DNA of 64,000 nucleotides from Massilia alkalitolerans DSM 17462 (GCF_000427785.1 NZ_ATYR01000004.1:62001-126000), one strand, 5' to 3'. Counted from the first letter of the stretch, positions 18,728-28,195 are shown. Notes: generated from the sequence alone by a model not told the origin. Numbers and translations are program-made.

Positions 18728-19963
18728 TCAAACCAGGACTTCCAGGGCCGCCGGATGGCCCAGGAAGTTGGCCGGGCTGGCGCTGGGACCATAGGCGCCG
18801 GACTGGAACACGACGATCAGGTCGCCTTCCTCGGCATGGGCCAGGTCGAGCCGGTCGGCCAGGATGTCGAGCGGCGTGCACAGCGGTCCGGTCACCGAGG
18901 CCGGACCGCTGTGCTCCGGGTCCATGCGGTTGCCCACGGCCACCGGATAATTCTTGCGGATGACCTGCCCCAGGTTGCCCGAGGCGGCCAGGTGGTGGTG
19001 CATGCCGCCGTCGGTCACCAGGAACACTTCCCCGCGCGATAGCTTGCGGTCCAGCACGCGCGCCACATAGATCCCGCATTCGCCCACCAGGTAGCGTCCC
19101 ATTTCCAGGGCCAGGCGCGCCTGCGGCAAGCTGGATTGCAGGCGCGGCAGCCAGCCTGCCAGCTGCTCGCCGATCGGCGCGATGTCGAGCCGCGCCTCGC
19201 CCGGGAAATACGGGATGCCGAAGCCGCTGCCGATGTTCAGCTGGCGCACCGCGAGCGGGCTGTCTCCGGCCAGGCGCAGCGCCAGTTCCAGGCTCTGCGA
19301 TTGCGCCTCGACGATGGCGTCGGGGCGCAGGCTCTGCGAGCCGCTGAAGATGTGGAAGCCCTGAAAGTCCAGGGCCAGGCTTGCCACCTGGCGCAGCAGC
19401 GCGGGCGCCTGCTCGGCATCGATGCCGAAAGGCTTGGCGCCGCCGCCCATCCGCATGCCCGAGGATTTCAGTTCGAAGTCCGGGTTGATACGCAGCGCCA
19501 CCCGCGGCGCGATGCCGAGGGCGTCGCCCAGGCGCGCCACGCAGGCCAGCTCGCGCGCCGATTCCAGGTTGATGCAGACCCCGGCCGCGATGCCCTGCGC
19601 CAGTTCGGCCTCGGTTTTGGCCGGACCGGCAAAGCTGATGTGGCCTGGCGCCATGCCGGCATCCAGGGCGGTGCGCAGTTCGTTCGACGAGGCCACATCC
19701 AGGCCGTCGACCAGGCCGGCCAGGTGCTGCACCAGGGCCGGCATCGGATTGGCCTTGACCGAATAATGCAGGCCGACCGCTTCCGGCAGCTGGGTGCGCA
19801 GCTCGCGCACCCGCGCCGTGCACAGCGCGCGGTCATAGGCGAAGAAGGGGGTGCGTCCGACCCGCTGCGCGAGCCGGGTCAGCGGGATGCCGCCAACTTG
19901 CAGCTCGCCGTCGACGACGGGAAAATGAATCTGGGGCGCGTGGCGCGGTTTGGTGGTGCTCAT
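18728..19963 (-). CDS. PLP-dependent decarboxylase, exosortase A-associated
   Basis: A 411-residue fold-type III (alanine racemase-like) PLP decarboxylase related to diaminopimelate/ornithine decarboxylases (TIGR03099 type). The Schiff-base lysine is Lys70 in HYSVKANP. The glycine-rich phosphate-binding segment NIGSGFGIPY and the C-terminal GGMHHHLAASGNLG region are present. The substrate is unknown; the family is defined by its company with XrtA. The start overlaps the stop of the acyl-AMP ligase by four bases, so the two are co-translated and probably act in one pathway. The ACP and hydrolases at 30770-32698 are likely partners in the same pathway (inference). Confidence 0.9.
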   Translation of the reverse strand: MSTTKPRHAPQIHFPVVDGELQVGGIPLTRLAQRVGRTPFFAYDRALCTARVRELRTQLPEAVGLHYSVKANPMPALVQHLAGLVDGLDVASSNELRTALDAGMAPGHISFAGPAKTEAELAQGIAAGVCINLESARELACVARLGDALGIAPRVALRINPDFELKSSGMRMGGGAKPFGIDAEQAPALLRQVASLALDFQGFHIFSGSQSLRPDAIVEAQSQSLELALRLAGDSPLAVRQLNIGSGFGIPYFPGEARLDIAPIGEQLAGWLPRLQSSLPQARLALEMGRYLVGECGIYVARVLDRKLSRGEVFLVTDGGMHHHLAASGNLGQVIRKNYPVAVGNRMDPEHSGPASVTGPLCTPLDILADRLDLAHAEEGDLIVVFQSGAYGPSASPANFLGHPAALEVLV

Positions 19964-21564
19964 GCTCTTGCCTGTGCTTCGGTCTGTGCTTCGGTATCAA
20001 AGGTCTGGCGCAGCAGCTTGCGGTCGATCTTGCCGTTCGGGTTGCGCGGCAGGCTGTCGCCCTGCAGCCGCACGTGGGCCGGCACCATGTAGGCCGGCAG
20101 GCGGCGCCGGCATTCCGCCAGCAGGGCCGCCGGATCGAAGGCGTCCGGATCGGGCACCTGCGCAACCAGTGCGATCGCCTGGCCGAGCTGGCCGTCGTCG
20201 ACGCCGAAGGCGGCCGCTTCCAGCACCAGGCCGGTGGCCTGCACCACGCTTTCGATCTCGGTCGGGCTGATGCGGTAGCCGGACACCTTGATCATCTCGT
20301 CGCTGCGGCCGATGAAATACAAATAGCCTTCGCTGTCGCGGCGCACGGTGTCGCCCGACCACACCGCCAGTTCCGGCAGCGGCAGGCCGGCTTCGCGGCC
20401 TGGGGCCGGGCGGAAGCGCTGCGCGGTGCGTTCGGGGTCGTTCCAGTAACCCATGGCCACCAGCGCGCCACGGTGCACCAGTTCGCCCGGCTCGTCGTCG
20501 GCGCAGAGGCTGCCGTCGGGACGCACCACCAGCACCTCGGCATTCGGGATCGCCTTGCCCATCGAGCCCGGCCGGCGCTCCAGTTCGGATGGCGGCAGAT
20601 AGGTCGAGCGGAAGGCCTCGGTGAGCCCGTACATCAGGAAGATCTGGGTAGACGGCAGGCGCCCGCGCAGGGCCTCGACCGTGACCGGGGGCATGGCGCC
20701 GCCCGAATTGGTGATGAAGCGCAGACTGCAGCCGGCCGGCCATTCCAGGCGCGCCAGCGCGTTCCACAGCGGCGGCACCGCCGCCAGCCCGGTGATGCGC
20801 TCGCTCGCCACCATGGCCACGATGTCCTTCGGGAACAGGTAGTTCATCAGCACCACGCTGGCGCCGCGCAAGAAGGCCGTGGTCAGCTGGCTCAGTCCAT
20901 AATCGAAGCTGAGCGGCAGCACCGACAGGATGCGGTCGCTCGCGCACAAGTCCAGGTAACCCGCCACGCTGGCGGCGCCGGCCACCAGGTTACGGTGCGA
21001 CAGCACCACGCCCTTGGGCGCGCCGGTGCTGCCGGAGGTATACAGGATGGCCGCCATGTCGGCATCGATGGGGCGCGCCGCCGTCGGGTCGAAGGCGCCG
21101 GCCGCGCAGGCCGTCACGGCGTTCCAGTCCAGGGTGCGCAAGGCCGTGCCTGGCGCACCATGCGCATCGGTTTCGGCCAGCAGCACGGTTTCCAGGTCGG
21201 GGCAGGCCGCCAGCGCGGGCGCCAGGCTGGCCAGCCGGTCGGCCGTGGTGGCGAGCAGGCGCACGTTGCAGTCGGCCAGGATGTAGGCCACCTGTTCCGG
21301 CTTGAGCAGCGGATTGACGGGAACGAACACGCAGCCGGCGGCGGCGGCGCCGAACATCGCCGCCACGTTCTCGATGCGCTTCTCCATATAGACGGCCACG
21401 CGCGTGCCGGGCGCCAGGCCCTGCCCGCGCAGCAGCAGCGCGACCGACGCGACCAGGCCGGCCAGGTCCGCATAGCTGCAGCGCCGCGTGCCGTAGGCCA
21501 GGGCCGCGGCATCGGGCGTGCGCCGTGCGGCCTCGAAAATGCTGTCGTGGATCAGAGTGTTCAT
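19960..21564 (-). CDS. Acyl-CoA ligase (AMP-forming), exosortase A-associated
   Basis: A 534-residue ANL-superfamily adenylating enzyme (TIGR03098 type). The P-loop YTSGSTGAPKGV, the A5-like YGLTEAFRSTYLPPSE, the hinge region GYRISPTEIE and the C-terminal catalytic lysine in NPNGKIDRKLL are all visible. It would activate a carboxylic acid as an adenylate and load it onto CoA or a carrier protein; the separate ACP at 30770 is a candidate acceptor. ATG 21564 is preferred over the adjacent in-frame TTG at 21567; an AAGG lies a few bases upstream. It is the first gene of a two-gene leftward operon, divergent from the DegT gene at 21699. Confidence 0.9.
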   Translation of the reverse strand: MNTLIHDSIFEAARRTPDAAALAYGTRRCSYADLAGLVASVALLLRGQGLAPGTRVAVYMEKRIENVAAMFGAAAAGCVFVPVNPLLKPEQVAYILADCNVRLLATTADRLASLAPALAACPDLETVLLAETDAHGAPGTALRTLDWNAVTACAAGAFDPTAARPIDADMAAILYTSGSTGAPKGVVLSHRNLVAGAASVAGYLDLCASDRILSVLPLSFDYGLSQLTTAFLRGASVVLMNYLFPKDIVAMVASERITGLAAVPPLWNALARLEWPAGCSLRFITNSGGAMPPVTVEALRGRLPSTQIFLMYGLTEAFRSTYLPPSELERRPGSMGKAIPNAEVLVVRPDGSLCADDEPGELVHRGALVAMGYWNDPERTAQRFRPAPGREAGLPLPELAVWSGDTVRRDSEGYLYFIGRSDEMIKVSGYRISPTEIESVVQATGLVLEAAAFGVDDGQLGQAIALVAQVPDPDAFDPAALLAECRRRLPAYMVPAHVRLQGDSLPRNPNGKIDRKLLRQTFDTEAQTEAQARA

Positions 21565-21686
21565 CAATGCCTTGTTGTTCCGCCCGGCTGGACGCTGCGG
21601 GCAGGCGCCATCTTACCAGTTCACGCCAGGCAAGTCCCGGCCGCCCGGCACACGCTATCCGACACGTTGCCGGAGATAACGCATGT

Positions 21687-21692
21687 TATATT
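21687..21692 (+). promoter_or_regulatory. Candidate extended -10 of a leaderless transcript
   Basis: TATATT preceded by TG one base upstream (TGTTATATT) resembles an extended -10 element. It ends only six bases before the ATG at 21699, so transcription would begin at or next to the start codon. No Shine-Dalgarno sequence is visible before this ATG. No good -35 is present, which extended -10 promoters tolerate. Confidence 0.45.
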
Positions 21693-21698
21693 TAATGC

Positions 21699-22913
21699 AT
21701 GTCGACAATAGATCACCAGGCGCCCCCGCGCCGGGCACTGCCTTCCGTTCCCGTCCTGTCGCCGGCCTCCTTCTTCCAGCGCGGCGGCGCGTCCCTTCCC
21801 GGCCTGCTCGATGCGGCCGCGGTGCGCATGGTGACGAGCGGACGCATCGCGATCGGCCTGGCCTTGCGCGAGATGGGCGTGGGCCCGGGCCACACCGTGC
21901 TGGTGCCGGCCTACCACAGCCCCTCGATGATCCCGCCGGTGCACTGGTGCGGCGCCTCCGTCGTGTTCTACCGGGTGCGCCCGGACAGCACCATCGACCT
22001 CGAGGACATCGCCGCCAGATTCGACGGCAGCGTGAAGGCGGTCATGGCGACCCATTTCTTCGGTTTCCCCCAGGACCTGCGCGGCCTGCGCGCCCTGTGC
22101 GACGCGCACGGCGCCATACTGCTGGAAGACTGCGCGCACGCCTTCTTCGGCCACCATGCGGGCACCCCGGTCGGCAGCACCGGCGACTACGCGATCGGCA
22201 GCAGCATGAAGTTCTATCCGATCTACGAGGGCGGCTGCCTGGTGTCGCACCGCCACCCCCTTGTCGTCCCCCTGCGTTCGGCCGGCCCCGGCTTCGAAGC
22301 CAAGGCCGCGCTGGCGGCGCTCGAGATGGCCTTCGCCCACGGCCGCCTGCCAGCCTTGCGCCTGGCGCTGTCGCTGCCGCTGCGCCTCAAGAGCGCGCTC
22401 TGGAACGCCTTCAAGTCGCGCCGTCCCGCAGGTGACGCCGCCCCGGCCCTTGCTCCGGATTCCTCGGACAGCAGCTACAACTTCGACCCGCGCTGGCTCG
22501 AGAAGCGCTCATCGCTGTTTTCGCGCCTGATCGTGCGTCTGGCTTCGCGCGCGCGCATCGTCGCGCTGCGCCGCCGCCATTACCTGCAGCTCCAGCAGGC
22601 CCTCGACGGGCTCCCCGGCTGCCGCCCCCTGCACCCGGCGCTGCCGGAGGGCGCCTGCCCCTGGATCTTCCCGCTGCTGGTGGACCAGGCCGACGCGGTG
22701 GCGGCCAGCCTGCAGGCGGCCGGCGTGCCGATGGTGCGCTTCGGCGCGAGCCTGTGGCCCGGCGTCGACGCCGCCACCTGCGCCAACAGCGTGGCGCTGG
22801 GACGCCATCTGATCGGCCTTCCCTGCCACCAGGAGCTGCGCGCGGACGAACTCGATCGGTTGCGCGACGCTGTCCGGCGCGCACTCGGCCCCACACCGGC
22901 GCTGGCGGCATGA
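21699..22913 (+). CDS. DegT/DnrJ/EryC1/StrS family aminotransferase-like protein
   Basis: A 404-residue fold-type I PLP protein. The conserved EDCAHAFFG (Glu143, Asp144) and GSSMKFYPIYEGG with the putative Schiff-base Lys171 match the DegT family, which aminates keto-sugars in surface polysaccharide and antibiotic pathways. The region after about residue 230 is longer and less typical. The substrate is unknown; an amino sugar for the EPS or the unidentified XrtA-linked small molecule are both possible. ATG 21699 lacks a ribosome-binding site, and a -10-like element lies directly upstream. The next gene overlaps by four bases (ATGA), so the two form an operon. Confidence 0.85.
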   Translation: MSTIDHQAPPRRALPSVPVLSPASFFQRGGASLPGLLDAAAVRMVTSGRIAIGLALREMGVGPGHTVLVPAYHSPSMIPPVHWCGASVVFYRVRPDSTIDLEDIAARFDGSVKAVMATHFFGFPQDLRGLRALCDAHGAILLEDCAHAFFGHHAGTPVGSTGDYAIGSSMKFYPIYEGGCLVSHRHPLVVPLRSAGPGFEAKAALAALEMAFAHGRLPALRLALSLPLRLKSALWNAFKSRRPAGDAAPALAPDSSDSSYNFDPRWLEKRSSLFSRLIVRLASRARIVALRRRHYLQLQQALDGLPGCRPLHPALPEGACPWIFPLLVDQADAVAASLQAAGVPMVRFGASLWPGVDAATCANSVALGRHLIGLPCHQELRADELDRLRDAVRRALGPTPALAA

Positions 22914-23959
22914 GCTGGACCGTCGTTCCCGCGTCCCGGTTCGGCGACTACCTTCCCCGCTGGCAGGCGCTGCATGCCGGCTGCGGCGGCTCGCCCTTGC
23001 TGGCAGCCGACTTCCTGGCGGCCGCACTGGACACACTCGGCAGCGGCGAGGAACTGCTGGCCTGGTACGAAGAGGCCGGCATCACCCGCGTCATGACCGT
23101 GGTGGCGCCGGCCGGCCTGGGCCGCTGGGCCACCTTCCAGCCTTCGCAGGCGCCGATCGGCTTCTGGCTGCAGCGCGATGCCGGCTCGCCGGAGCCTTAC
23201 ATTCCCGGCCTGTTGCGGGTCCTGCCCGGCGCCGCCCTGGTGCTCGGCATCACCCAGTGCGACCCGATGCTGTTGCCGCGGCCGGACGCCAGCGCCCGCA
23301 CGCGCACCCTCGACTACATCGAGACGGCCCGCATCAGCCTGGCGCCCGGCTTCGAGGCCTACTGGAATGCGCGCGGCAAGAACCTGCGCAGCAACCTGAA
23401 AAAACAGCGCAAGCGCCTGCAGCAGGAAGGCTGCGCCACCCGCCTGCAGGTTCTGCGGACGCCGGAGGAGATGGCGGCGGCGGTGCGCGACTACGGCATG
23501 CTGGAAACGCAGGGCTGGAAAGGCGCGGCCGGCAGCGCGGTGCGCGGCGACGACGCGCAAGGCCGGTTCTACCGGGCCATGCTGGAAGCCTTTGCCCGTC
23601 GCGGCGCGGCGCGCGTTTACCGTTACTTCATCGGCGAACGGCTGGCGGCCATGGACCTGTGCGTCGAGGGCGGCGGCTGCGTGGTCGTGCTCAAGACGGC
23701 CTATGACGAAAACCTGGGCGGCGCGCTGTCGCCGGCGCTCCTGATGCGCGAGGAAGCCTGCCGCGACATTTTCGAGGACGGCCGTTTCGAACGGATCGAG
23801 TTCTACGGACGGGTAATGGAATGGCACCTGCGCTGGACCGACGAGATCCGGACCATGTACCACCTGAACAGCTACCGCTGGCCGCTGCTGGCGCGCCTGC
23901 ATGCGCTGGCGGCGCAGCGGCGCCAGCCGGCGCCTGCCGCTGCCGCCGCCATCGAATGA
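22910..23959 (+). CDS. GNAT/BioF2-like acyltransferase
   Basis: A 349-residue protein of the FemAB/BioF2-like acetyltransferase type (GNAT fold). The basic segment GKNLRSNLKKQRKRLQQEG and the C-terminal YFIGERLAAMDLCVEGGG with KTAYDENLGGALSPALLM match the conserved CelD/BioF2 domain. ATG 22910 overlaps the preceding stop, and a longer frame from 22754 lies inside the DegT gene and is rejected. It is distinct from the FemAB-like protein at 4355. It probably transfers an acyl or aminoacyl group to an amino sugar or to the product of the DegT aminotransferase; this is inferred from the tight gene pairing. Confidence 0.84.
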   Translation: MSWTVVPASRFGDYLPRWQALHAGCGGSPLLAADFLAAALDTLGSGEELLAWYEEAGITRVMTVVAPAGLGRWATFQPSQAPIGFWLQRDAGSPEPYIPGLLRVLPGAALVLGITQCDPMLLPRPDASARTRTLDYIETARISLAPGFEAYWNARGKNLRSNLKKQRKRLQQEGCATRLQVLRTPEEMAAAVRDYGMLETQGWKGAAGSAVRGDDAQGRFYRAMLEAFARRGAARVYRYFIGERLAAMDLCVEGGGCVVVLKTAYDENLGGALSPALLMREEACRDIFEDGRFERIEFYGRVMEWHLRWTDEIRTMYHLNSYRWPLLARLHALAAQRRQPAPAAAAAIE

Positions 23960-23978
23960 GTGGCGGGCAGCGCGGGCT

Positions 23979-25040
23979 TCAGCCCAGCATGCGCTGTTTC
24001 ATTTCCCTGCCGGCCGGCCCGGCCTGCATTTCCTGCGGGCCGTCCACCATGTCCCGCAATTGCGACAGGCTGGCGAACTGGCCACCCAGCTCGTCGCGGA
24101 ACCAGGTGCAGAAATCACGCACCGTGGCGATGAAGCGCTGCAGGTCGGCGGCGCTGCGCACGTAGGGGGTGTGCCCGACCGCCATCGACGGGCTGTGATA
24201 AGTCAGGGTGAACACTTCGCAACCGGCGTGACGCAGGCTGGCGGCGAGGCGCCGCATCTCGGCCACGCTCGCGACTTCGGGACTGAGGCGGATGCGTTCG
24301 AGCGCGCGCGAGCGCGCCATGATGCCGCCCAGGCGGGCACGCTGCGCCAGCGGATGCTGCGCCAGTTCGAACAGCTGCGGGCCGAAGCCGCGCAGCCAGC
24401 CGGCATAACCGGTGGTCACCGGCACTTCGAGCAGCGCGCGCTGGCCGGCCTGGAAAAAATACGGATGCTCGTCATGGTCCCGGAAGTCGGGGCCGCTGTC
24501 GTAGGCAAAGGAGGTGTAGGGCACCACGCTGGTATCGATGGCGTAGCCCAGCGAGGCGATCGATTCCGCCGTATGCCGGCCGAGCCCGTAGCGGCCCGCC
24601 TTGAACGCGAGCGGTACGTGGCCGAAGGCCTCGACGATCGCCTCGGTCAGCCGCTGCAGTTTTTCGTATTCGACTTCGCGCGGCAGGTTGCCGGCATAGG
24701 AATTGAAACGGTTGACCTGCTCGACATACGGCGGCGACACCCAGGGATGCAGGTGGGCGCCGATTTCGCAGCGGCCCTCTTCCATCAGGCGCCGCAGCGT
24801 GGCCGCCGAAGCGGGCGCCGTAGTGACCGGCCAGTCGCACATATAGGTCGGCACGATGCCGAGCCCGTCGAACACGCGCTCGTGCATCAGCGGCTGGCCC
24901 GCGATCGAGGTGGTGCCGACGTTGAGCCGGTCGAAGGGCCGGTCCCAGGCGAATTCTTCCTCGGCATCCACGACCACGACCAGCACGGGACGGCTGCCGG
25001 GTGCGAGGCGCGCCCGCACACGCTTATCGTTTACCGGCAT
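23979..25040 (-). CDS. Polysaccharide deacetylase family protein
   Basis: A 353-residue NodB-like protein. A VVVDAEEEFAW motif with Asp25 and a GAHLHPW motif with His96 and His98 provide metal-ligand candidates. FKAGRYGLGRHT replaces the usual RxP-type motif, so it is related to the WalW-like subgroup rather than the classical CE4 enzymes. No signal peptide is visible. ATG 25040 is preferred to an in-frame TTG at 25094. It is convergent with the acetyltransferase-like gene (20-base gap) and reads leftward from the long AT-rich region. It may deacetylate an EPS intermediate, complementing the deacetylase at 3417. Confidence 0.85.
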   Translation of the reverse strand: MPVNDKRVRARLAPGSRPVLVVVVDAEEEFAWDRPFDRLNVGTTSIAGQPLMHERVFDGLGIVPTYMCDWPVTTAPASAATLRRLMEEGRCEIGAHLHPWVSPPYVEQVNRFNSYAGNLPREVEYEKLQRLTEAIVEAFGHVPLAFKAGRYGLGRHTAESIASLGYAIDTSVVPYTSFAYDSGPDFRDHDEHPYFFQAGQRALLEVPVTTGYAGWLRGFGPQLFELAQHPLAQRARLGGIMARSRALERIRLSPEVASVAEMRRLAASLRHAGCEVFTLTYHSPSMAVGHTPYVRSAADLQRFIATVRDFCTWFRDELGGQFASLSQLRDMVDGPQEMQAGPAGREMKQRMLG

Positions 25041-25551
25041 GGGCGCCCATTCTGGATTCCAGCTCCCGCACCTGGGTGCGGGATGGAACGCCAATCGTCG
25101 CGTTCGCCCTCGTAACGGAGAGCGTGATGGGAAAAGCCTTTGCCGGAGCGTGACACGTTTCGCCTTATGCGGTTGAGCGCAGCAGCCCTTGCTGCTCGCT
25201 ATATTTCCATATTAACACATCAATGTTGTTGCTCTGCGCACAACAAGAACGGAGCCCAGGCAAGTCCTCCTCGACGCCTTCATCGGCTACGCATCTGGAC
25301 CGCATATTCTTTTTGCTAAAACCTCAATCATATAATTTTATTTCCATCTTTTAATTAGCGGAAATATTGCATATTTATCGTATTGCCATTCCATCCAGAT
25401 GTCGAATCTTAAATGCTATTGATATAAAAACCGATTTGAATCAATGGCAATGAAATGGTCATAAGTACATGAATCTAAACATCTTTTCATTTTGATGATT
25501 CAGTTATGCCACACTTCATTGCGATTTTTTTTACACTTTCTTCCGTGTCGC

Positions 25552-25580
25552 TTGACTGTACTTATTGATCTAGATAGTAA
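25552..25580 (+). promoter_or_regulatory. Candidate sigma-70 promoter of the lipoprotein gene
   Basis: TTGACT at 25552-25557 matches five of six -35 bases and is followed after 17 bases by TAGTAA at 25575-25580, a weak -10. The predicted transcript would have a leader of roughly 125 bases containing the inverted repeat at 25617-25640. Confidence 0.4.
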
Positions 25581-25616
25581 AATGCCGATTTTCTGTTGTT
25601 TTCGCGTGGAAATTGC

Positions 25617-25640
25617 CTAAATTCTGAACACGGAATTTAG
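25617..25640. repeat. Perfect 8-bp inverted repeat in the lipoprotein gene leader
   Basis: CTAAATTC at 25617-25624 and GAATTTAG at 25633-25640 are exact reverse complements separated by eight bases. It could be an operator or a leader hairpin. No T-run follows, so it is not a terminator. Confidence 0.6.
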
Positions 25641-25713
25641 TGATTCGGGTAAAGTAAAGTTCTCACAGGAAATTATTTCCTACGAACACTTGCCTATAAT
25701 CACGAATTCCAAA

Positions 25714-28026
25714 ATGAATAACCTGAAATCGACTAAAGCAAGCACGCTCGGCAATGCACCCGTCAGCTTCCTTGGCTCTCGTCCCATCAAAGGTATGAGC
25801 ACACTTTTTACAGCACTCCTGCTGGCCGCCTGCGGTGGCGGCGGTGGCGCGGATGACGCAAGCACCAGCGCCAGCGTCTCGCTGGCCACCGTCACGACCG
25901 CTTACGCACCGAAGCCGATCACCCCGGTCACCGGCACCCCGGTTCCCCCCACCACGAGCCCTGCCATCGTGGTCGGCGCACCGATCACCGACATCCGCAT
26001 CCAGAACACCGGCGCCGCCCAGGCGAATGTGCCTTTCACCTTTGGCCAAGTCATTGCTGTTGGAGAAATGGCAAAGACCGAAGGCCTGGCCGGCAAGCTG
26101 GCCGACGGCAGCATCATCCCCCTGCAGGCCGACATCAAGGCCACCCATGCCGACGGCTCGGTGCGCCACGTGATCGTGTCCGGCGTCCTGCCTGCACTGG
26201 CGGCTGGCCAGACCCAGACGCTGACCCTGGTGAAATCGAGCGCTTCCGCGCCGACCAACGTCACGCTGCAGCAACTCGCCGCCTCGGGCCTGGACAGCAA
26301 GGTCACCATCACCCTGGACAATGTCCAGTACACGGCCTCGCTGGCCGATGCGCTGGCCGCAGGCAACCCGGTCAACTGGCTGTCGGGCACCGTGGCCAAC
26401 GAATGGATCATGGCGGTGCCGCTGAAGAATGCGTCGGGTGTCGCCCATCCGCTGCTGAATGCCCGCTTCGACGTGCGCTGGTATTCCGCGCTGTCGAAAA
26501 AGGCCCACGTCTCCGTCAGCATAGAGAACGACAAGACCTTCACCTCTGGCGCTCGCAACTTTACCTATAACGTCAAGCTCGACGTTGGTGACCGCACGGT
26601 CTATACCAAAAACGACCTGGTCCACTACCACCACTCGCGCTGGCGCCAGTCGGCATGGTGGGATGCGGCTACCGCTCCGGCGCTCCATTTCCAGCACAAT
26701 GCCGCCTATCTGATCGCCAGCAAGGCCGTACCGAACTATGACCAGTCCTTGATCCCCTCGGAAAAGGAATTGACCCGTCTAGGCACCCAGCTCAGCGACA
26801 GCAATACCGGCCCGATGAACATCGGCATTATCAATCCTTACATGCCCACCACGGGCGGACGCAATGACATCGGCCCACTCCCCGGCTTCTCGGTCATGTA
26901 TCTGCTGTCGCAGGACAAGCGCGCCAAGGACGTGATGATGGCGGTAGCGGAAGGTTCGGCTTCTTGGCCGATGCACTTGCGCGATGAAAAGACGGGCTAC
27001 CCGGTGCGTACAGACAATGAAGCGAACAAGCTGATCACCACGCACATGAACATGGCGCATAAGGGTCCACTACCGGTGCCGCGCTGCGCCAACAACGACG
27101 GCAACCTGTGCTGGTCGCCGTACAAGGTCGACACCGCGCACCAGCCGTCGATGGTCTACCTGCCTTACCTGATCACTGGTGATTACTACTATCTGGAAGA
27201 GCTGCATTTCTGGGCGGCAAGCAATCCTTTGGAAACCGATCCGGGCAACGCCGGCTTCGGCCAAGGGCTGGTGCGCTGGCAACAGCTCCGTGGACAGGCT
27301 TGGTCGCTGCGTACGCTCGGCCATGCTGCCTACATCACGCCGGACCAGCACCCGTTGAAGGGCTACTTCAACCAGCAGCTCGACAACAACCTGGCGTTCT
27401 ACCACAATACCTACGTCGTCGGGAATCCGAACAACCTGGGCGTCTATGACGGCTCGGGCGGCGGCTTCGCGGTGACCGGCTCGGCCCCGTGGCAGGACGA
27501 CTTCTTTACCTGGAGCTTCGGCTATCTGAACGAACTCGGTTTCACCAAGGCGCTGCCGATCCTGCAATGGAAAGCGAAGTATGCCGTCGGCCGCATGACT
27601 GCGCCGGGCTATTGCTGGATCCAAGGGGCCTCCTATGCGCTCAAGTTCCGCGACAGCACGACCACCCCAATATATACGAGCTTCGAACAGCTGTACCGGG
27701 CCAACTTTAACGATGTTGGTATTCCAAATGACGACCGTAAGATCATCACCGACCCACTTGGCACACGCTACATCGACCAGCCCTGCGCCACACAAGCGCA
27801 AGCCGATTGGCTGACGCGCGCCGATGGCCATACCTGGCAAGTGGGCCGCATGGCCGGTTATTCGACATCTGCGCTGGGCTACCCGTCAAATATGCAGCCT
27901 GCACTGGCTGTGGCTGCGACGGCGGGCGTTCCCAACGGCAGCGAAGCATGGACCACCTTCATCGGTCGCAACGCGAAGCCGGACTATAGCGCGGCGCCGC
28001 AATTCGCGATCATTCCACGCAAATAA
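25714..28026 (+). CDS. Large secreted lipoprotein, RIFT-barrel-like, function unknown
   Basis: A 770-residue protein with a lipoprotein signal: basic n-region, hydrophobic core and lipobox LAAC with Cys40, followed by a glycine run and a Thr/Pro-rich linker. Starting at about residue 95, the segment VPFTFGQVIAVGEM and PLQADIKATHADGSVRHVIVSG resembles the N-terminal RIFT-barrel domain of exo-rhamnogalacturonan lyase-like proteins (recognition from memory, moderate confidence). The rest is rich in aromatic residues and predicted to be extracellular, with the look of an alpha/alpha-toroid or sandwich glycan-active protein. ATG 25714 is chosen over an in-frame TTG at 25690; ATG 25795 would leave too short a signal. 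It is a single-gene transcript ended by a strong terminator. A role in binding or cleaving a polysaccharide is an inference. Confidence 0.78.
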   Translation: MNNLKSTKASTLGNAPVSFLGSRPIKGMSTLFTALLLAACGGGGGADDASTSASVSLATVTTAYAPKPITPVTGTPVPPTTSPAIVVGAPITDIRIQNTGAAQANVPFTFGQVIAVGEMAKTEGLAGKLADGSIIPLQADIKATHADGSVRHVIVSGVLPALAAGQTQTLTLVKSSASAPTNVTLQQLAASGLDSKVTITLDNVQYTASLADALAAGNPVNWLSGTVANEWIMAVPLKNASGVAHPLLNARFDVRWYSALSKKAHVSVSIENDKTFTSGARNFTYNVKLDVGDRTVYTKNDLVHYHHSRWRQSAWWDAATAPALHFQHNAAYLIASKAVPNYDQSLIPSEKELTRLGTQLSDSNTGPMNIGIINPYMPTTGGRNDIGPLPGFSVMYLLSQDKRAKDVMMAVAEGSASWPMHLRDEKTGYPVRTDNEANKLITTHMNMAHKGPLPVPRCANNDGNLCWSPYKVDTAHQPSMVYLPYLITGDYYYLEELHFWAASNPLETDPGNAGFGQGLVRWQQLRGQAWSLRTLGHAAYITPDQHPLKGYFNQQLDNNLAFYHNTYVVGNPNNLGVYDGSGGGFAVTGSAPWQDDFFTWSFGYLNELGFTKALPILQWKAKYAVGRMTAPGYCWIQGASYALKFRDSTTTPIYTSFEQLYRANFNDVGIPNDDRKIITDPLGTRYIDQPCATQAQADWLTRADGHTWQVGRMAGYSTSALGYPSNMQPALAVAATAGVPNGSEAWTTFIGRNAKPDYSAAPQFAIIPRK

Positions 28027-28047
28027 GAGCAAGCCAAGTCGCAAAGT

Positions 28048-28080
28048 GGGCGTCCAGGATTTCCTGGACGCCCTTTTTTG
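28048..28080 (+). terminator. Rho-independent terminator after the lipoprotein gene
   Basis: An 11-12 bp perfect stem (GGGCGTCCAGGA at 28048-28059 with TCCTGGACGCCC at 28062-28073) is followed by six T residues at 28074-28079. It lies 21 bases after the stop codon. Confidence 0.95.
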
Positions 28081-28195
28081 TTTGTAAGGTCATCCTCTGC
28101 AGAGTCAATCGTGCGCAAAGGAAACAAATTTTGCCGGATCATACAACTCTCTTGAAAATTTGTTATGTGTGCCGTGTGTGCGCGGTGTTGCAGCA

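Larger units (their letters stand above)
25041..25713. other. Long AT-rich intergenic region
   Basis: About 670 bases without a recognisable gene separate divergent genes. From about 25200 on the sequence is strikingly AT-rich for this genome: in 25321-25380 only 15 of 60 bases are G or C. It holds a TATAAT at 25330-25335 without a good -35, a candidate sigma-70 promoter at 25552-25580 and a perfect inverted repeat at 25617-25640. The base composition and position suggest a regulatory region, possibly a site for xenogeneic silencing, upstream of the lipoprotein gene. Confidence 0.6.
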
